From contig NZ_CP024199.1 in NCBI RefSeq assembly GCF_002844375.1, positions 2,715,001 to 2,779,000 on the forward strand: a DNA stretch of 64,000 nucleotides, read 5' to 3'. The notes below the pieces were generated by a model, which saw only the letters and a list, made by a program, of their open reading frames with translations, did no database searches and was not told the DNA's origin. Both the position numbers and the translations under genes were made by a program. Below are positions 53,775 to 62,801 of this stretch, piece by piece (position 1 is the stretch's first letter; each line of letters starts with the position of its first letter). The stretch comes from Thalassospira marina (lineage in GTDB: Bacteria > Pseudomonadota > Alphaproteobacteria > Rhodospirillales > Thalassospiraceae).

Positions 53775-54521
53775 ATGTCATCCATGTCCAGAACATATGC
53801 CAGGCGCAGCCTGCACAGCATTGTCGCCCATGATCTGGGCCGGCGCATTGTCACCGGCCAGTTGACACCGGGTGATAATTTGCCAACCGAAGCCCAGCTT
53901 AGCGAAACGCTGGATGTATCGCGCACGGCACTGCGCGAGGCGATCAAAATTCTATCGGCCAAGGGCCTGATTGAAAGCCGCCCCAAAACCGGAACCCGGG
54001 TGAAGCCCCGGCATTTCTGGAACCTTCTGGACCCTGATGTTTTATCCTGGCATTTCCCGGAGCCCGACCCGGCCTTTTTATATGGCCTGTTTGAAACCCG
54101 GCTGATCATTGAACCCAACACCGCCGCCATGGCAGCAGAACGCCGCAGCGACGCCCAGCTTGAAACCATCCGTAAGGCCTATATCGGCATGGAACAGGCC
54201 GAACCGGGCACCGAGGCGGTTTATCTGACCGACCTTGAATTTCACCAGGCCATTCTGGATGCCTCGCAAAATGATTTCATGAAATCGCTGGGCATGCTGA
54301 TTGAAAGCGCGCTGATCGGGTCGTTCCGCATGTCAAGCGGCGGGCCCAAGGCACATGTGCAGTCCCTGCCCAGCCACAAGGCGGTTTATCAGGCAATTGC
54401 GGACCGTGACCCCGATGAAGCCCGCAATGTCATGCGCCAGTTGCTGCGCCAGACCATGATGCAGTTGCGCGACGAATTGGGCATGAAAGGCACCACCGAC
54501 TGGGACCGCATCACCCTGTAA
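53775..54521 (+). CDS. GntR-family regulator, FadR subfamily (DgoR/LldR-like)
   Basis: A 248-residue regulator. Winged helix at about 15-75: HDLGRRIVTGQLTPGDNLPT, EAQLSETLDVSRTALREAIK, and GLIESRPKTGTRV. The helical FCD effector domain follows with metal-site residues in the pattern D...H...H (LEFHQAILDAS, and LPSHKAVYQAI). It lies between the dehydrogenase unit and the YtfQRT transporter and probably senses a sugar acid such as galactonate. Similar AT-rich elements lie at its own promoter, that of the dehydrogenase and that of ytfQ. Confidence 0.9.
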   Translation: MSSMSRTYARRSLHSIVAHDLGRRIVTGQLTPGDNLPTEAQLSETLDVSRTALREAIKILSAKGLIESRPKTGTRVKPRHFWNLLDPDVLSWHFPEPDPAFLYGLFETRLIIEPNTAAMAAERRSDAQLETIRKAYIGMEQAEPGTEAVYLTDLEFHQAILDASQNDFMKSLGMLIESALIGSFRMSSGGPKAHVQSLPSHKAVYQAIADRDPDEARNVMRQLLRQTMMQLRDELGMKGTTDWDRITL

Positions 54522-54571
54522 TACGCAGTTTTTCAGCCCCGTCATATAGGACCTTTGCAAGCAGATAAATA

Positions 54572-54601
54572 CGGGCCGCCCCACAGGGATGGAGCGGCCC
54601 G
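54572..54601. terminator. Hairpin between the GntR gene and the convergent permease gene
   Basis: Stem CGGGCCGC / GCGGCCCG with a 14-base loop between two convergent genes. T-runs are short (TGTTTTATT on the plus strand), so strength is moderate. Confidence 0.55.
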
Positions 54602-54623
54602 AACTGTTTTATTGATGCCGGTT

Positions 54624-55598
54624 TTAACTAGCCCCTGCCCGCATCCCGGAAAAGGACCGGGTGATCAGGCGTTGCAAAACGATAAAACCAAACAAAAGCC
54701 CGCCAATAACGATTTTGGTCCACCAGCTATTGAGTGACCCGTCAAAGGCGATCAATGTCTGGATCACACCCATGATGATGCCGCCAAAAAACGTTCCGGC
54801 AACAAAACCCATGCCGCCCGTAAGCAATGTGCCCCCAATAACCACGGCAGCAATGGCATCAAGCTCCACCCCGACGGCGGCAAGTGGATAGGCCGATGCG
54901 GTGTAAAAGGCAAAGACAACACCGGCCAGCGCACTGAAAACGCCGCTTAGGGTATAGACCTGAATAAGGGTGCGTTCGACGGGAATGCCCAAAAGCTGGG
55001 CCGATTGCCGATCCCCGCCAATGGCATAAACATTGCGGCCAAAACGGGTGTAATGAGCAATAACCAGCCCGATCAAAACCGAGGCCAGCATCACCATTGC
55101 CGAAGCACTGAGCCAGCCGCGCCCCGGCAGCGGAATGCGAAAACCGGCAAAAGCACTGACGAAATCATGGGTAATGGGTACGGAATCCAGATTGATCAGA
55201 AAGCACATACCGCGCAGGAAAAACATGCCGGCCAGGGTAATGATAAAGGGCTGAATATCGAATTTGGCGATAATGAAGCCCATAAAGGCACCAAACAGCC
55301 CGCCAAAAACCAGCGATATCAGCACGGCCAGCAACGGATGCATGCCAAAGCCCGTCACCAGTTCGGCCATCAGTACGCCGACAAAGGCAATCATGGAGCC
55401 CACCGAAAGGTCGATCCCGCCGGAAAGAATCACAAAGGTCATGCCAATGGCGGTAATGATCAAAAAGGCATTGTCGGTAAGAAGATTGCCCAGCACGTAG
55501 GTATCGCTAAAGGCGCGATATTCAAACATGCCGTAACCATAAAGCAGCGCACAGACAGCAAGGGTTGCCAGCAAGGGATAATAGCGTTCATTGACCAT
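54624..55598 (-). CDS. yjfF: Sugar ABC transporter permease (YjfF type)
   Basis: A 324-residue inner-membrane permease of the ribose/galactofuranose class, about ten helices. GIDLSVGSMIAFVGVLMAEL and the second-half GGTLLTGGMGFVAGTFFG are the usual motifs, and ALAGVVFAFYTASAYPLAAVG fits YjfF. It overlaps the ytfT gene by 11 bases and is the last gene of the transporter operon. It pairs with YtfT to form the channel. Confidence 0.92.
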   Translation of the reverse strand: MVNERYYPLLATLAVCALLYGYGMFEYRAFSDTYVLGNLLTDNAFLIITAIGMTFVILSGGIDLSVGSMIAFVGVLMAELVTGFGMHPLLAVLISLVFGGLFGAFMGFIIAKFDIQPFIITLAGMFFLRGMCFLINLDSVPITHDFVSAFAGFRIPLPGRGWLSASAMVMLASVLIGLVIAHYTRFGRNVYAIGGDRQSAQLLGIPVERTLIQVYTLSGVFSALAGVVFAFYTASAYPLAAVGVELDAIAAVVIGGTLLTGGMGFVAGTFFGGIIMGVIQTLIAFDGSLNSWWTKIVIGGLLFGFIVLQRLITRSFSGMRAGAS

Positions 55599-56664
55599 TG
55601 CGGTTCCTCCTGCGCCAGAAATTGCCCATCATCTGCCGAGCTTTTGGGGCCTGCACCAGCAGCACGATCATGACCACGGCAGCCTTGACGATCAGGGTAT
55701 ATTGCGAAGGCAAACCCGAAAGCAGAATGCCGGTTCCCAGCGCCTGAATGATCAGCACACCAATCACCGTCAGCCCTAGATAAAACCGCCCGCCCATCAG
55801 CGATGCGCCCCCAACCACAACAGCCAGGATCGCATCAAGCTCCAACCACAGACCGGCATTGTTGGCATCCGCCCCGCGGATATCGGCAGCAATGATGATA
55901 CCCGCCACCGCCGAACAGAACCCCGAAATAACATAGGCCAGCACCTTGATGCCGCGTGCATCAATGCCCGCCAGTCGGCTGGCGCGGGCATTGCCACCCA
56001 CCGCCTCGACAAACAGGCCAAGGGCCGTTTTGCGCATCACCGCCCATAAACCGGCAATCACGATGGCGGCGATAATCACCCGCCAGGGAACACCCACCAG
56101 ATAGCCGCTGCCAATGGCTTCAAAAAACGCACCATGAAAGGTTACGATTTGCCCATCGGTAATCATTTGCGCGATACCACGGCCCGCAACCATCAGGATC
56201 AGGGTGGCGATAATCGGCTGGATATCAAGGAAGGCGACCAAAATGCCATTCCACAAACCGCACAATATGCCCGCCCCCAAAGCAGCAAGGATAATGATGG
56301 CCGGTGACAGGCTGGTATCGCGGATCAGAACCGCCATTACCGCACCGGAAATGGCAATAACCGACCCCACCGACAGGTCAATACCGCGTGTGCCAATAAC
56401 AATGGCCATACCCACCGCGACCAGCGCGGTTGACGCCCCGCGATGCACGATATCGACCAGCGAGCCATATAAATGCCCGTCCACGACCTTCACATTAAAA
56501 AAGGCCGGTGAAATGATGCCATTAACGATAATGACCAGCACCAGCGCAATAACCGGCCCCAGCCATTGCCGGGAAGAAAGGGAAATGGCACGCCCGTCCT
56601 TGCCGCCATTACCGGCACTGCCCCCATTACCGGAGGATTTTTTGGTGTCTTGTAATGTGGTCAT
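55588..56664 (-). CDS. ytfT: Sugar ABC transporter permease (YtfT type)
   Basis: A 358-residue inner-membrane permease. RGIDLSVGSVIAISGAVMAV and VGGASLMGGRFYLGLTVIG are the conserved motifs. The first 25 residues are unusually rich in Gly, Lys, Ser and Asn (SSGNGGSAGNGGKDGR), a low-complexity cytoplasmic tail. Its start overlaps the ATPase stop by four bases, so the operon is tightly coupled. Substrate by analogy is galactofuranose or another galactose form, not proved. Confidence 0.92.
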   Translation of the reverse strand: MTTLQDTKKSSGNGGSAGNGGKDGRAISLSSRQWLGPVIALVLVIIVNGIISPAFFNVKVVDGHLYGSLVDIVHRGASTALVAVGMAIVIGTRGIDLSVGSVIAISGAVMAVLIRDTSLSPAIIILAALGAGILCGLWNGILVAFLDIQPIIATLILMVAGRGIAQMITDGQIVTFHGAFFEAIGSGYLVGVPWRVIIAAIVIAGLWAVMRKTALGLFVEAVGGNARASRLAGIDARGIKVLAYVISGFCSAVAGIIIAADIRGADANNAGLWLELDAILAVVVGGASLMGGRFYLGLTVIGVLIIQALGTGILLSGLPSQYTLIVKAAVVMIVLLVQAPKARQMMGNFWRRRNRNGQ

Positions 56665-58166
56665 CGTGCAATTGCCTCGATGATATTGTTTTGGGTAATT
56701 TCCGCACCGGAAAGCTCGGTTGCCAGTTCACGGTCACGCAAAACGGCGACCCGGTCGGCAAAGGCGACGATTTCTTCAAGTTCGGAGGATGCCACCAGCA
56801 AAGCCAGCCCCTCGTCACACAGATCCCGGATCAACTTGATGATATCGGCATGGGCGCCGACATCGATGCCACGTGTCGGTTCATCCAAAATCAGAAAAAC
56901 CGGTTTTGAAACCAGCCAGCGGGCCAGAATAACCTTTTGCTGGTTACCACCCGAAAGCTGGCCAACGGGTTTTTCCCGGTCCGGGGTGGCGATACCAAGG
57001 GCCGCGATCATGTCATCGGCGAATTTATCCTGATCGGCGCGGGGAATGGGGCGTAGCCAGCCACGCCGCCCCTGCAGGGCCAGGGCGATATTTTCGCGAA
57101 CACCAAGTTCGGGCACGATGCCATCCTGTTTGCGGTCTTCCGGGCACAGGCCGAACCCTGCACGAATGGCCTGGCGCGGGGACCTTAACAAAACCGGTTT
57201 GTCATCAAGAAATACCAGCCCGCTATCGGCGCGATGCGCACCAAATACCAGTTCGGCAAGTTCCGTCCGCCCTGATCCCAGCAAACCGGCAAGGCCGACA
57301 ATTTCGCCACCAGAAAGTTCCAGTGAAACAGGTTTCAACACCCGCTTCTTGCCCAGATTTTTAATTTGAATGCGATTGCCGCGATCCTTGGGCGTGTCCG
57401 ACGCATGATGGCGGTGCGAACTGATTTCCGCCAGTTCCCGGCCCAGCATATGATTGATCAGATCGATTTGGGGGAGTTGCGCGGTTTCAAAGGTGCCAAC
57501 AAGGCGGCCATTGCGCAAAACCGTGATGCGGTCTGTGACCTCATAGACCTGATCGAGAAAATGGGTGACAAAAACAATGCCCAGGCCCTTGGCCTTAAGC
57601 GCGCGCATAATGCCAAACAGCGTCCTGATCTCGTCCGCATCCAGCGACGCGGTGGGTTCATCCAGGATCAGAACCCGCGCATCAAGGGCAACGGCACGCG
57701 CAATTGCCACCAATTGCTGGATCGCCACCGAATAGGAACCAAGTGCGCGGTTGATATCAATATCCAGCCCCAGTGTTTTTAGCGCCTGGCGCGCATCTTC
57801 AGCAGTTTTTTTCCATGAAATCAGGCCAAACTTGCGGGTCTGGCGTTCCAGCATCAGGTTTTCGGCGACCGAAAGGGTCGGCACCAGATTGACTTCCTGA
57901 AAAACCGTGGAAATGCCCAGTTGCTGCGCCTCGCCGGGATGGCCCGGATGAATTTCGCGCCCATCAAGGGTAACGGTGCCAGCATCGCGCGGATGCACCC
58001 CGGTTATCACCTTGATCAGGGTCGACTTGCCCGCGCCATTTTCCCCGAGAAGAGCGTGAATTTCGCCGGAATTTAGCGAAAAATCAACGTCCTGCAGGGC
58101 TTTGACGCCGGGAAAGAACTTCCCCACACCGCGCGCAGACAGCACGGTTTGTGCCCGATCTGCCAT
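56661..58166 (-). CDS. ytfR: Sugar ABC transporter ATP-binding protein (YtfR type, two ATPase domains)
   Basis: A 501-residue cytoplasmic double ATPase. Domain 1: Walker A GENGAGKST, signature-region SYSVAIQQLVAIARAV, Walker B VLILDEPTASLD. Domain 2: degenerate Walker A GLLGSGRTELAEL, signature LSGGNQQKVILARWL, Walker B FLILDEPTRGIDVG. This arrangement is normal for RbsA/MglA/YtfR. It lies between the binding protein (111 bases upstream) and the two permeases. Confidence 0.94.
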   Translation of the reverse strand: MADRAQTVLSARGVGKFFPGVKALQDVDFSLNSGEIHALLGENGAGKSTLIKVITGVHPRDAGTVTLDGREIHPGHPGEAQQLGISTVFQEVNLVPTLSVAENLMLERQTRKFGLISWKKTAEDARQALKTLGLDIDINRALGSYSVAIQQLVAIARAVALDARVLILDEPTASLDADEIRTLFGIMRALKAKGLGIVFVTHFLDQVYEVTDRITVLRNGRLVGTFETAQLPQIDLINHMLGRELAEISSHRHHASDTPKDRGNRIQIKNLGKKRVLKPVSLELSGGEIVGLAGLLGSGRTELAELVFGAHRADSGLVFLDDKPVLLRSPRQAIRAGFGLCPEDRKQDGIVPELGVRENIALALQGRRGWLRPIPRADQDKFADDMIAALGIATPDREKPVGQLSGGNQQKVILARWLVSKPVFLILDEPTRGIDVGAHADIIKLIRDLCDEGLALLVASSELEEIVAFADRVAVLRDRELATELSGAEITQNNIIEAIAR

Positions 58167-58202
58167 ATGATCCTCCCTGATCTGTCAGGCTGTTGCGCAA
58201 AA

Positions 58203-58232
58203 GGCGTGCCCCCGTTTTTCAAAGGACACGCC
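58203..58232 (-). terminator. Intercistronic terminator-like hairpin between ytfQ and ytfR
   Basis: On the minus strand GGCGTGTCC pairs with GGGCACGCC (one G-U pair), followed by TTTTG. Partial termination here would lower the ATPase and permease level relative to the binding protein. Confidence 0.55.
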
Positions 58233-58249
58233 ATTACGCCAGCCATCAG

Positions 58250-58270
58250 GCCGGGTGTTTTTCACCCGGC
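58250..58270 (-). repeat. Hairpin just after ytfQ
   Basis: Perfect 8-bp stem GCCGGGTG / CACCCGGC with a five-base loop, seven bases after the ytfQ stop. No T-run follows, so it may protect the 3' end of a processed ytfQ mRNA. Confidence 0.5.
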
Positions 58271-58277
58271 ACGATTG

Positions 58278-59231
58278 TCAGCTACCGCTGCGTTTTTTGT
58301 ATTCTTCGGCCGCCGTATCAGGCAGGTAAAGCGGACCATTCGCCTTGATCCATTTCGGCACATCCTTGCCATCCATCGAAGCCTTGATGGCATCAAATGC
58401 CGGTGCACCCAGATGCGGGTTCAGTTCGATCGAGGCATTGGTGTCGCCATCGGCCATGGCTTTGAAAATGTCGGGAACACCATCGATCGATACGATCAGG
58501 ATATCCTTGCCCGGTTCCAGCCCGGCTTCCTTGATCGCCTGGACAGCACCCAGCGCCATATCGTCATTATGGGCGTAAACGGCACAAATGTTTTTGCCGC
58601 CATTTTCCGCCTTCAGGAAGCTTTCCATCACTTCCTTGCCACCCGAACGGGTGAAGTCACCCGATTGCGAGCGCAGGATTTTCATGTTGGGGAAATTATC
58701 GACAATCGACTGAAAACCCGCCTTGCGGTCATTGGCAGCCGATGACCCGACCGTACCCTGCAATTCAACCAGGTCACAAACGCCATTGGTTTTCGCTGCC
58801 AGCCAGGATGCGGCCAGCGCACCTTCCTGCACGAAATCAGATGCCACCTTGGTCAGATACAGCGATTTATCGGCAGCAACCCCACGGTCAACCAGCACCA
58901 CGGGGATACCGGCATCCTTGGCTTCTTTCAAAACCTGGTCCCAACCGGTTTCAACAACCGGTGCCAGCAAAATGCCATCCACGCCCTGCGCAATAAAGGA
59001 ACGCACCGCCTTGATCTGGTTTTCCTGTTTTTGCTGCGCATCGGAAAATTTCAGATCAATCCCACGCTTTTCGGCCTCGGCCTTGATCGATGCGGTTTCC
59101 GATGTCCGCCAGCCGCTTTCCGACCCGATCTGGGAAAACCCGATAATCATTTCTGCCTGTGCGGCAAGCGACAATCCCATACCGATGCACATGGTTGCAC
59201 CGGCAATAGCCAGCTTTTTAAGCCCTTTCAT
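58278..59231 (-). CDS. ytfQ: Periplasmic sugar-binding protein (YtfQ type)
   Basis: A 317-residue periplasmic protein with Sec signal peptide (MKGLKKLAIAGA... ending AAQA before EMIIGFSQIG). The mature start GFSQIGSESGWRTSE is characteristic of YtfQ, the galactofuranose-binding protein; the hinge and sugar-contact residues in VDRGVAADKSLYLTK, GTVGSSAANDRKAGF and DMALGAVQAI are in place. First gene of the transporter operon, followed by two hairpins before ytfR. Length equals E. coli YtfQ (318). Confidence 0.94.
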   Translation of the reverse strand: MKGLKKLAIAGATMCIGMGLSLAAQAEMIIGFSQIGSESGWRTSETASIKAEAEKRGIDLKFSDAQQKQENQIKAVRSFIAQGVDGILLAPVVETGWDQVLKEAKDAGIPVVLVDRGVAADKSLYLTKVASDFVQEGALAASWLAAKTNGVCDLVELQGTVGSSAANDRKAGFQSIVDNFPNMKILRSQSGDFTRSGGKEVMESFLKAENGGKNICAVYAHNDDMALGAVQAIKEAGLEPGKDILIVSIDGVPDIFKAMADGDTNASIELNPHLGAPAFDAIKASMDGKDVPKWIKANGPLYLPDTAAEEYKKRSGS

Positions 59232-59267
59232 TATTTCCTCCCTGAATTGGCCTTCTCGACAAAAGCC

Positions 59268-59285
59268 ATATAGTATTACAATATG
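59268..59285. promoter_or_regulatory. Candidate operator between ytfQ and galM
   Basis: CATAT-AGTATTACA-ATATG, an inverted pair in an AT-rich stretch 37 bases upstream of ytfQ. On the minus strand it resembles the element at 53489-53512. Confidence 0.4.
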
Positions 59286-59380
59286 ATTGTTACCAAGACA
59301 ACGACATCAGCAACCACCAATTGAAAAGCGCAGTTTTCTGCGAATTTTTCAGGAAAAAGAAACGTCAGGGAACAGCCGGA

Positions 59381-60388
59381 ATGACAGCGCAACACGCGGC
59401 CCAAACCATCACAACCCTAGAAAACCAAAAGATTCGCGCACGGTTTTGCAATCAGGGCGCGCGAATCATGTATTTAGGCCTGAAAAATGAAGGTAATGAT
59501 CCCGTCAATATTGCATTGGGATTTTCCTATATCGGCGACTATGCCCGACAGGACAGCTATATCGGCGCAACCTGCGGGCGATATGCCAACCGCATTGCCA
59601 AGGCGCGCTATGACAACCATCATCAAAACACTGTGCAGCTGGCTGCCAATGAAGGCGAAAACCTGCTGCATGGCGGGCCGGAAGGGTTTGATCGCCGGAT
59701 ATGGATGGTGATGGAAGAAACCGCCAGCAGCGTGGTTTATGCCCTGTCATCGCCTGATGGCGACCAGGGTTTTCCCGGTAACCTGCATTGCACGGTACGA
59801 TATGAACTTGCTGGCAACAGCCTGCGATGTGAAATTTCGGCCACCTGCGATGCGCCGACCATCGTGAATATGACCAATCACAGTTACTGGAATCTTTCGG
59901 GTCGGTTTGATGGCAGTGCCGCCGATCACGAATTGCAAATCCATGCCGACCAATACCTGCCCGTCGATAATGGCCTTATTCCCCTGCCCGGCCGGGCAGA
60001 GGTAACCGGCACAACATTTGATTTTCGCACCCCGCGCGCCATTGCCTCGCCCGAGGAATTACAGGCGGGTAAAATCATCGAATATGACCATAATTTCTGC
60101 CTGAGCGGGCGGCGCGGTACTTTGCGCAAAATTGCCAGCCTGTTTCATGCCCCCACCAACCGTCGGCTGACCCTTTCAAGCACCGAGGCAGGGTTACAGT
60201 TTTACCCGGCGCGCCATTTTACGCCCGATATGACATCGCAGGATGGCAAATCGCTGCATCCGCAATGCGCCATCGCGCTGGAGCCACAAACATTTCCGGA
60301 CAGCCCCAATCGCGATGATTTTCCATCACCGTTTTTAAATCCCGGCGATACCTATTCGCATGTCATGGTTTGGCAGATCGAAGGTTAG
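59381..60388 (+). CDS. galM: Aldose 1-epimerase (mutarotase)
   Basis: A 335-residue enzyme that interconverts alpha and beta anomers of galactose and other aldoses. It has GATCGRYANRIAKARY, LLHGGPEGFDRRIW (first His), NMTNHSYWNLSG with the catalytic His, and the C-terminal ALEPQTFPDSPN with the catalytic Glu. The start at 59381 has AGGGA nine bases upstream; a TTG at 59321 is unlikely. It is divergent from ytfQ across 149 bases and would supply the beta anomer to the 1-dehydrogenase. Its 3' end overlaps the convergent DoxX gene by 26 bases. Confidence 0.94.
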   Translation: MTAQHAAQTITTLENQKIRARFCNQGARIMYLGLKNEGNDPVNIALGFSYIGDYARQDSYIGATCGRYANRIAKARYDNHHQNTVQLAANEGENLLHGGPEGFDRRIWMVMEETASSVVYALSSPDGDQGFPGNLHCTVRYELAGNSLRCEISATCDAPTIVNMTNHSYWNLSGRFDGSAADHELQIHADQYLPVDNGLIPLPGRAEVTGTTFDFRTPRAIASPEELQAGKIIEYDHNFCLSGRRGTLRKIASLFHAPTNRRLTLSSTEAGLQFYPARHFTPDMTSQDGKSLHPQCAIALEPQTFPDSPNRDDFPSPFLNPGDTYSHVMVWQIEG

Positions 60389-60941
60389 AAACAAACTGCT
60401 TTAACAGGCGGTCAATGGCAAAACGCCCCCCGCCTGTTGCCAGCAACACCACCAGCGGGAAAATCCACAATAACCGCTGGTCCAGCACACTGGTCGGGTC
60501 GCCATCAAAAAGCGCGCCCGACATCGCCCCATGGGCATAAATATCGACCAGCGACTGAACAATAATAAACCCGATCATGCCCAGTGCCGAAAGGCGGGTA
60601 AACACACCCAGCACAATCAGGATTGGCAGGGTAAATTCGGCCAATGTTCCTGCAATCACAATCAAATGCCAGGGGAAAAAGGCAATCGCCGCCGGGTTAT
60701 AGGCGTGTGCTTCGGCCACCGCCGGAATGATCTGGGCAAAGGCCCCCGGCCCTGGCATGAAGATGCCCAATGGCCCCATGCCAGGTTTGGTCATGGCGCT
60801 GTTCAGATAATAGGGCCACAAGACCGCAGCAAAAACCAGACGCGCGCCCAACCCGCCCAACCATACATCCCAATGGCTGCGAAATATATCGCCCCATCGG
60901 GTGATTTGGGTGCTCAGCCTTGCCGTTATCTGCATGTTCAA
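60363..60941 (-). CDS. DoxX-family membrane protein of the bufferin operon
   Basis: A 192-residue inner-membrane protein with four hydrophobic segments. LGARLVFAAVLWPYYLNSA, FTLPILIVLGVFTRLSALGM and GGGRFAIDRLL are DoxX features. DoxX proteins commonly end bufferin and related DUF692 operons; their role is unproven and could be redox-linked. The start overlaps the bufC stop (ATGA), giving a tightly coupled three-gene run bufB-bufC-doxX. Its 3' end overlaps galM by 26 bases on the other strand. Confidence 0.88.
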   Translation of the reverse strand: MNMQITARLSTQITRWGDIFRSHWDVWLGGLGARLVFAAVLWPYYLNSAMTKPGMGPLGIFMPGPGAFAQIIPAVAEAHAYNPAAIAFFPWHLIVIAGTLAEFTLPILIVLGVFTRLSALGMIGFIIVQSLVDIYAHGAMSGALFDGDPTSVLDQRLLWIFPLVVLLATGGGRFAIDRLLKQFVSNLRSAKP

Positions 60942-61786
60942 AGCCCGTCTTCCCCCAGGGTAAATGCACCAAACATCCCCGATGCCAGCAATTGGGCAAA
61001 AACCGGGGTGACATCAAAATTGGCATCCTGTGCCAGTGCGGTTTCATAGGCTGCACCAACGCTTTGCCCTGCCAGCAATTGGCGGGCAAATTCGACCCCG
61101 GCGCCTCCAAGGCAGGCCTGTTTTAGGGTGTAGTGCGGGCGGGAGATCAAAACCGCTTCGGCCCGGTTGGCAATTTGCACCGGCCCGCTGTTATGTACCG
61201 CCCCGCCCTGCTGGCGTTCCGGCTGGTTGGCCTGCCAGATGGCATGAATGGGAAACTGCGATACCACCAATTTCACTGCCGGGTGAACGGCAAAGCACAA
61301 CATTGCCAGCCTGTCTTCATACCCGACAAGGGACGCGGCATTTATCGCCGGGGCATCCGCCGCATGAAGCACTTCCAGCCGGGCGCGTTCAAGACGGGCG
61401 ATATCGGGCAGATAGGGCAATTTTGCCGCCACCGCATGTTCCGCCAGGAAACCGGGAAAGCCCGCACCATAAAGCGCAAGCGATGGCAGGCGGTGATTTT
61501 CGGTGCGCATATATTCGCCCGCCAGCCCGTAAAAAAACCCATCGCCCACCAGTGATTTTATTACCGGATAGGCTGCTGCCAAGGCTTCCTGCAGGCCACG
61601 ATGAACATTGTTGCGATAAATGGCAAACCGGCGCGCAGCCCTGTCATTCAACCCGGCGGGATGCGCCGTTGGGTCGTGATCCATCAGGGCAAGGCTAAAC
61701 GCATGATGAAAGTCGCCTTCAGCATCAGGCATGGTGGTGGTGGCATGCGATAAAACACCGGCGCGTGCCGCGTTCTGATTGCTCAT
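60938..61786 (-). CDS. bufC: DUF2063 protein, bufferin maturation partner (BufC/HvfC-like)
   Basis: A 282-residue cytoplasmic protein with the DUF2063 (HvfC-type, once called putative DNA-binding) domain over about residues 25-115: FAIYRNNVHRGLQEALAAAYPVI and GDGFFYGLAGEYMRTENHR. These proteins accompany DUF692 enzymes and are thought to bring the precursor peptide to them. The C-terminal half (about 150-280) is family-typical and less conserved. The start overlaps the bufB stop by four bases. Confidence 0.88.
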   Translation of the reverse strand: MSNQNAARAGVLSHATTTMPDAEGDFHHAFSLALMDHDPTAHPAGLNDRAARRFAIYRNNVHRGLQEALAAAYPVIKSLVGDGFFYGLAGEYMRTENHRLPSLALYGAGFPGFLAEHAVAAKLPYLPDIARLERARLEVLHAADAPAINAASLVGYEDRLAMLCFAVHPAVKLVVSQFPIHAIWQANQPERQQGGAVHNSGPVQIANRAEAVLISRPHYTLKQACLGGAGVEFARQLLAGQSVGAAYETALAQDANFDVTPVFAQLLASGMFGAFTLGEDGL

Positions 61787-62730
61787 GACGCCACCTTTTG
61801 CGCCAAAATATCGGCCCTGTCACCAAGGCCATCCAGAATGGCGTTGGCCTGCTTCGCCTCGCGGGCAAGGGTTTGCCAATCGGGCACGTCATTGTCCCAT
61901 TCGATCAGGGTTGGGGTGGCACCAATACGTTCCACCAGCCGCCGATACAGCGCCCAAACCGGGTCTGCCACCGGGCGGGAATGGGTATCAATCAGCACGT
62001 TATCACTGGTATCGGCATCCTGTTCATGCCCGGCCAGGTGGATTTCGCCGATCAAATCGGCAGGCAGCACATCGACATAATCCCGGCCATCAAAACCCAG
62101 ATTATGGGCACTGATGAAAATGTTGTTCACATCAATCAGCAACCCGCAGCCCGACTGGCGTGCCGCCTGAATGATAAAGTCGGTTTCGGGCATCGAATTT
62201 TGCGGCAGTGCCAGATACGAAGTAGGATTTTCGATCAGGATGCGCTGGCCAATGGCGTTTTGCACCTGGTCAATCGCATCGACAAGATGGCGCAACGACG
62301 CTGTTGTTAATGGTGTCGGCAGCAGATCGGCCAGGTATTTACCATCATGGCCCGACCAGGCGATATGTTCGGAAACCTGTGCCGGTTCAAACCGGTCAAC
62401 AAGTCCGCGCAAGGCGGCAAGGTGGGCTTTGTCCAACGGTTCCCACCCGCCAAGCGACAGGCCAACCCCATGCAGGGAAATGTCGAATTTCTCGCGCAAT
62501 TGCGACAGCATTTTAAGGCGCGGGCCACCCGCCACCATGTAGTTTTCCGGGTGAACTTCAAACCACGATACCGGATCGGCATTTTCAAAAACGTCGCTGG
62601 CATGTTCGGCCTTAAAGCCAACACCGGCGCGCCGTGGCAAACCGGCCGATGGCGGGACATTTTTGAAAATACGGTTCTGCGGATGGTTTGGCGAAAGCTG
62701 GTGGTTCGGGTTTGTCTGTGGTGCCGTCAT
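61783..62730 (-). CDS. bufB: DUF692 multinuclear iron enzyme (BufB/MbnB-like)
   Basis: A 315-residue cytoplasmic TIM-barrel enzyme of the DUF692 family, whose characterised members (MbnB, TglH, BufB) are iron oxidases modifying Cys in ribosomal peptides. Metal-ligand segments are present in order: HPENYM, SLHGVGLSLGG, SEHIAWSG, LIENPTSYL, DVNNIFISAHNLG, EIHLAGHEQD, LIDTHSRPV and LIEWDND. The start at 62730 has GGGGAG upstream; the frame to 62787 would overlap the hairpin. It probably turns Cys of the BufA peptide into a thiooxazole-type ring, by analogy. Confidence 0.92.
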   Translation of the reverse strand: MTAPQTNPNHQLSPNHPQNRIFKNVPPSAGLPRRAGVGFKAEHASDVFENADPVSWFEVHPENYMVAGGPRLKMLSQLREKFDISLHGVGLSLGGWEPLDKAHLAALRGLVDRFEPAQVSEHIAWSGHDGKYLADLLPTPLTTASLRHLVDAIDQVQNAIGQRILIENPTSYLALPQNSMPETDFIIQAARQSGCGLLIDVNNIFISAHNLGFDGRDYVDVLPADLIGEIHLAGHEQDADTSDNVLIDTHSRPVADPVWALYRRLVERIGATPTLIEWDNDVPDWQTLAREAKQANAILDGLGDRADILAQKVAS

Positions 62731-62752
62731 GATATGACTCCCCTGCCCATGA

Positions 62753-62793
62753 TAAAAGAAAAGCCCGGTGCGCCAGATCGCTGGCACACCGGG
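62753..62793 (-). terminator. Terminator/attenuator between bufA and bufB
   Basis: On the minus strand a 13-bp stem CCCGGTGTGCCAG / CTGGCGCACCGGG (one G-U pair) with loop CGAT, then CTTTTCTTTT. It starts nine bases after the bufA stop and lets most transcripts carry only the precursor gene. Confidence 0.8.
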
Positions 62794-62801
62794 AAAATGG
62801 C

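Noticed and set aside
59321..59380. TTG start for galM
   Set aside because: Weak start; ATG 59381 has AGGGA at proper distance and the family N terminus.
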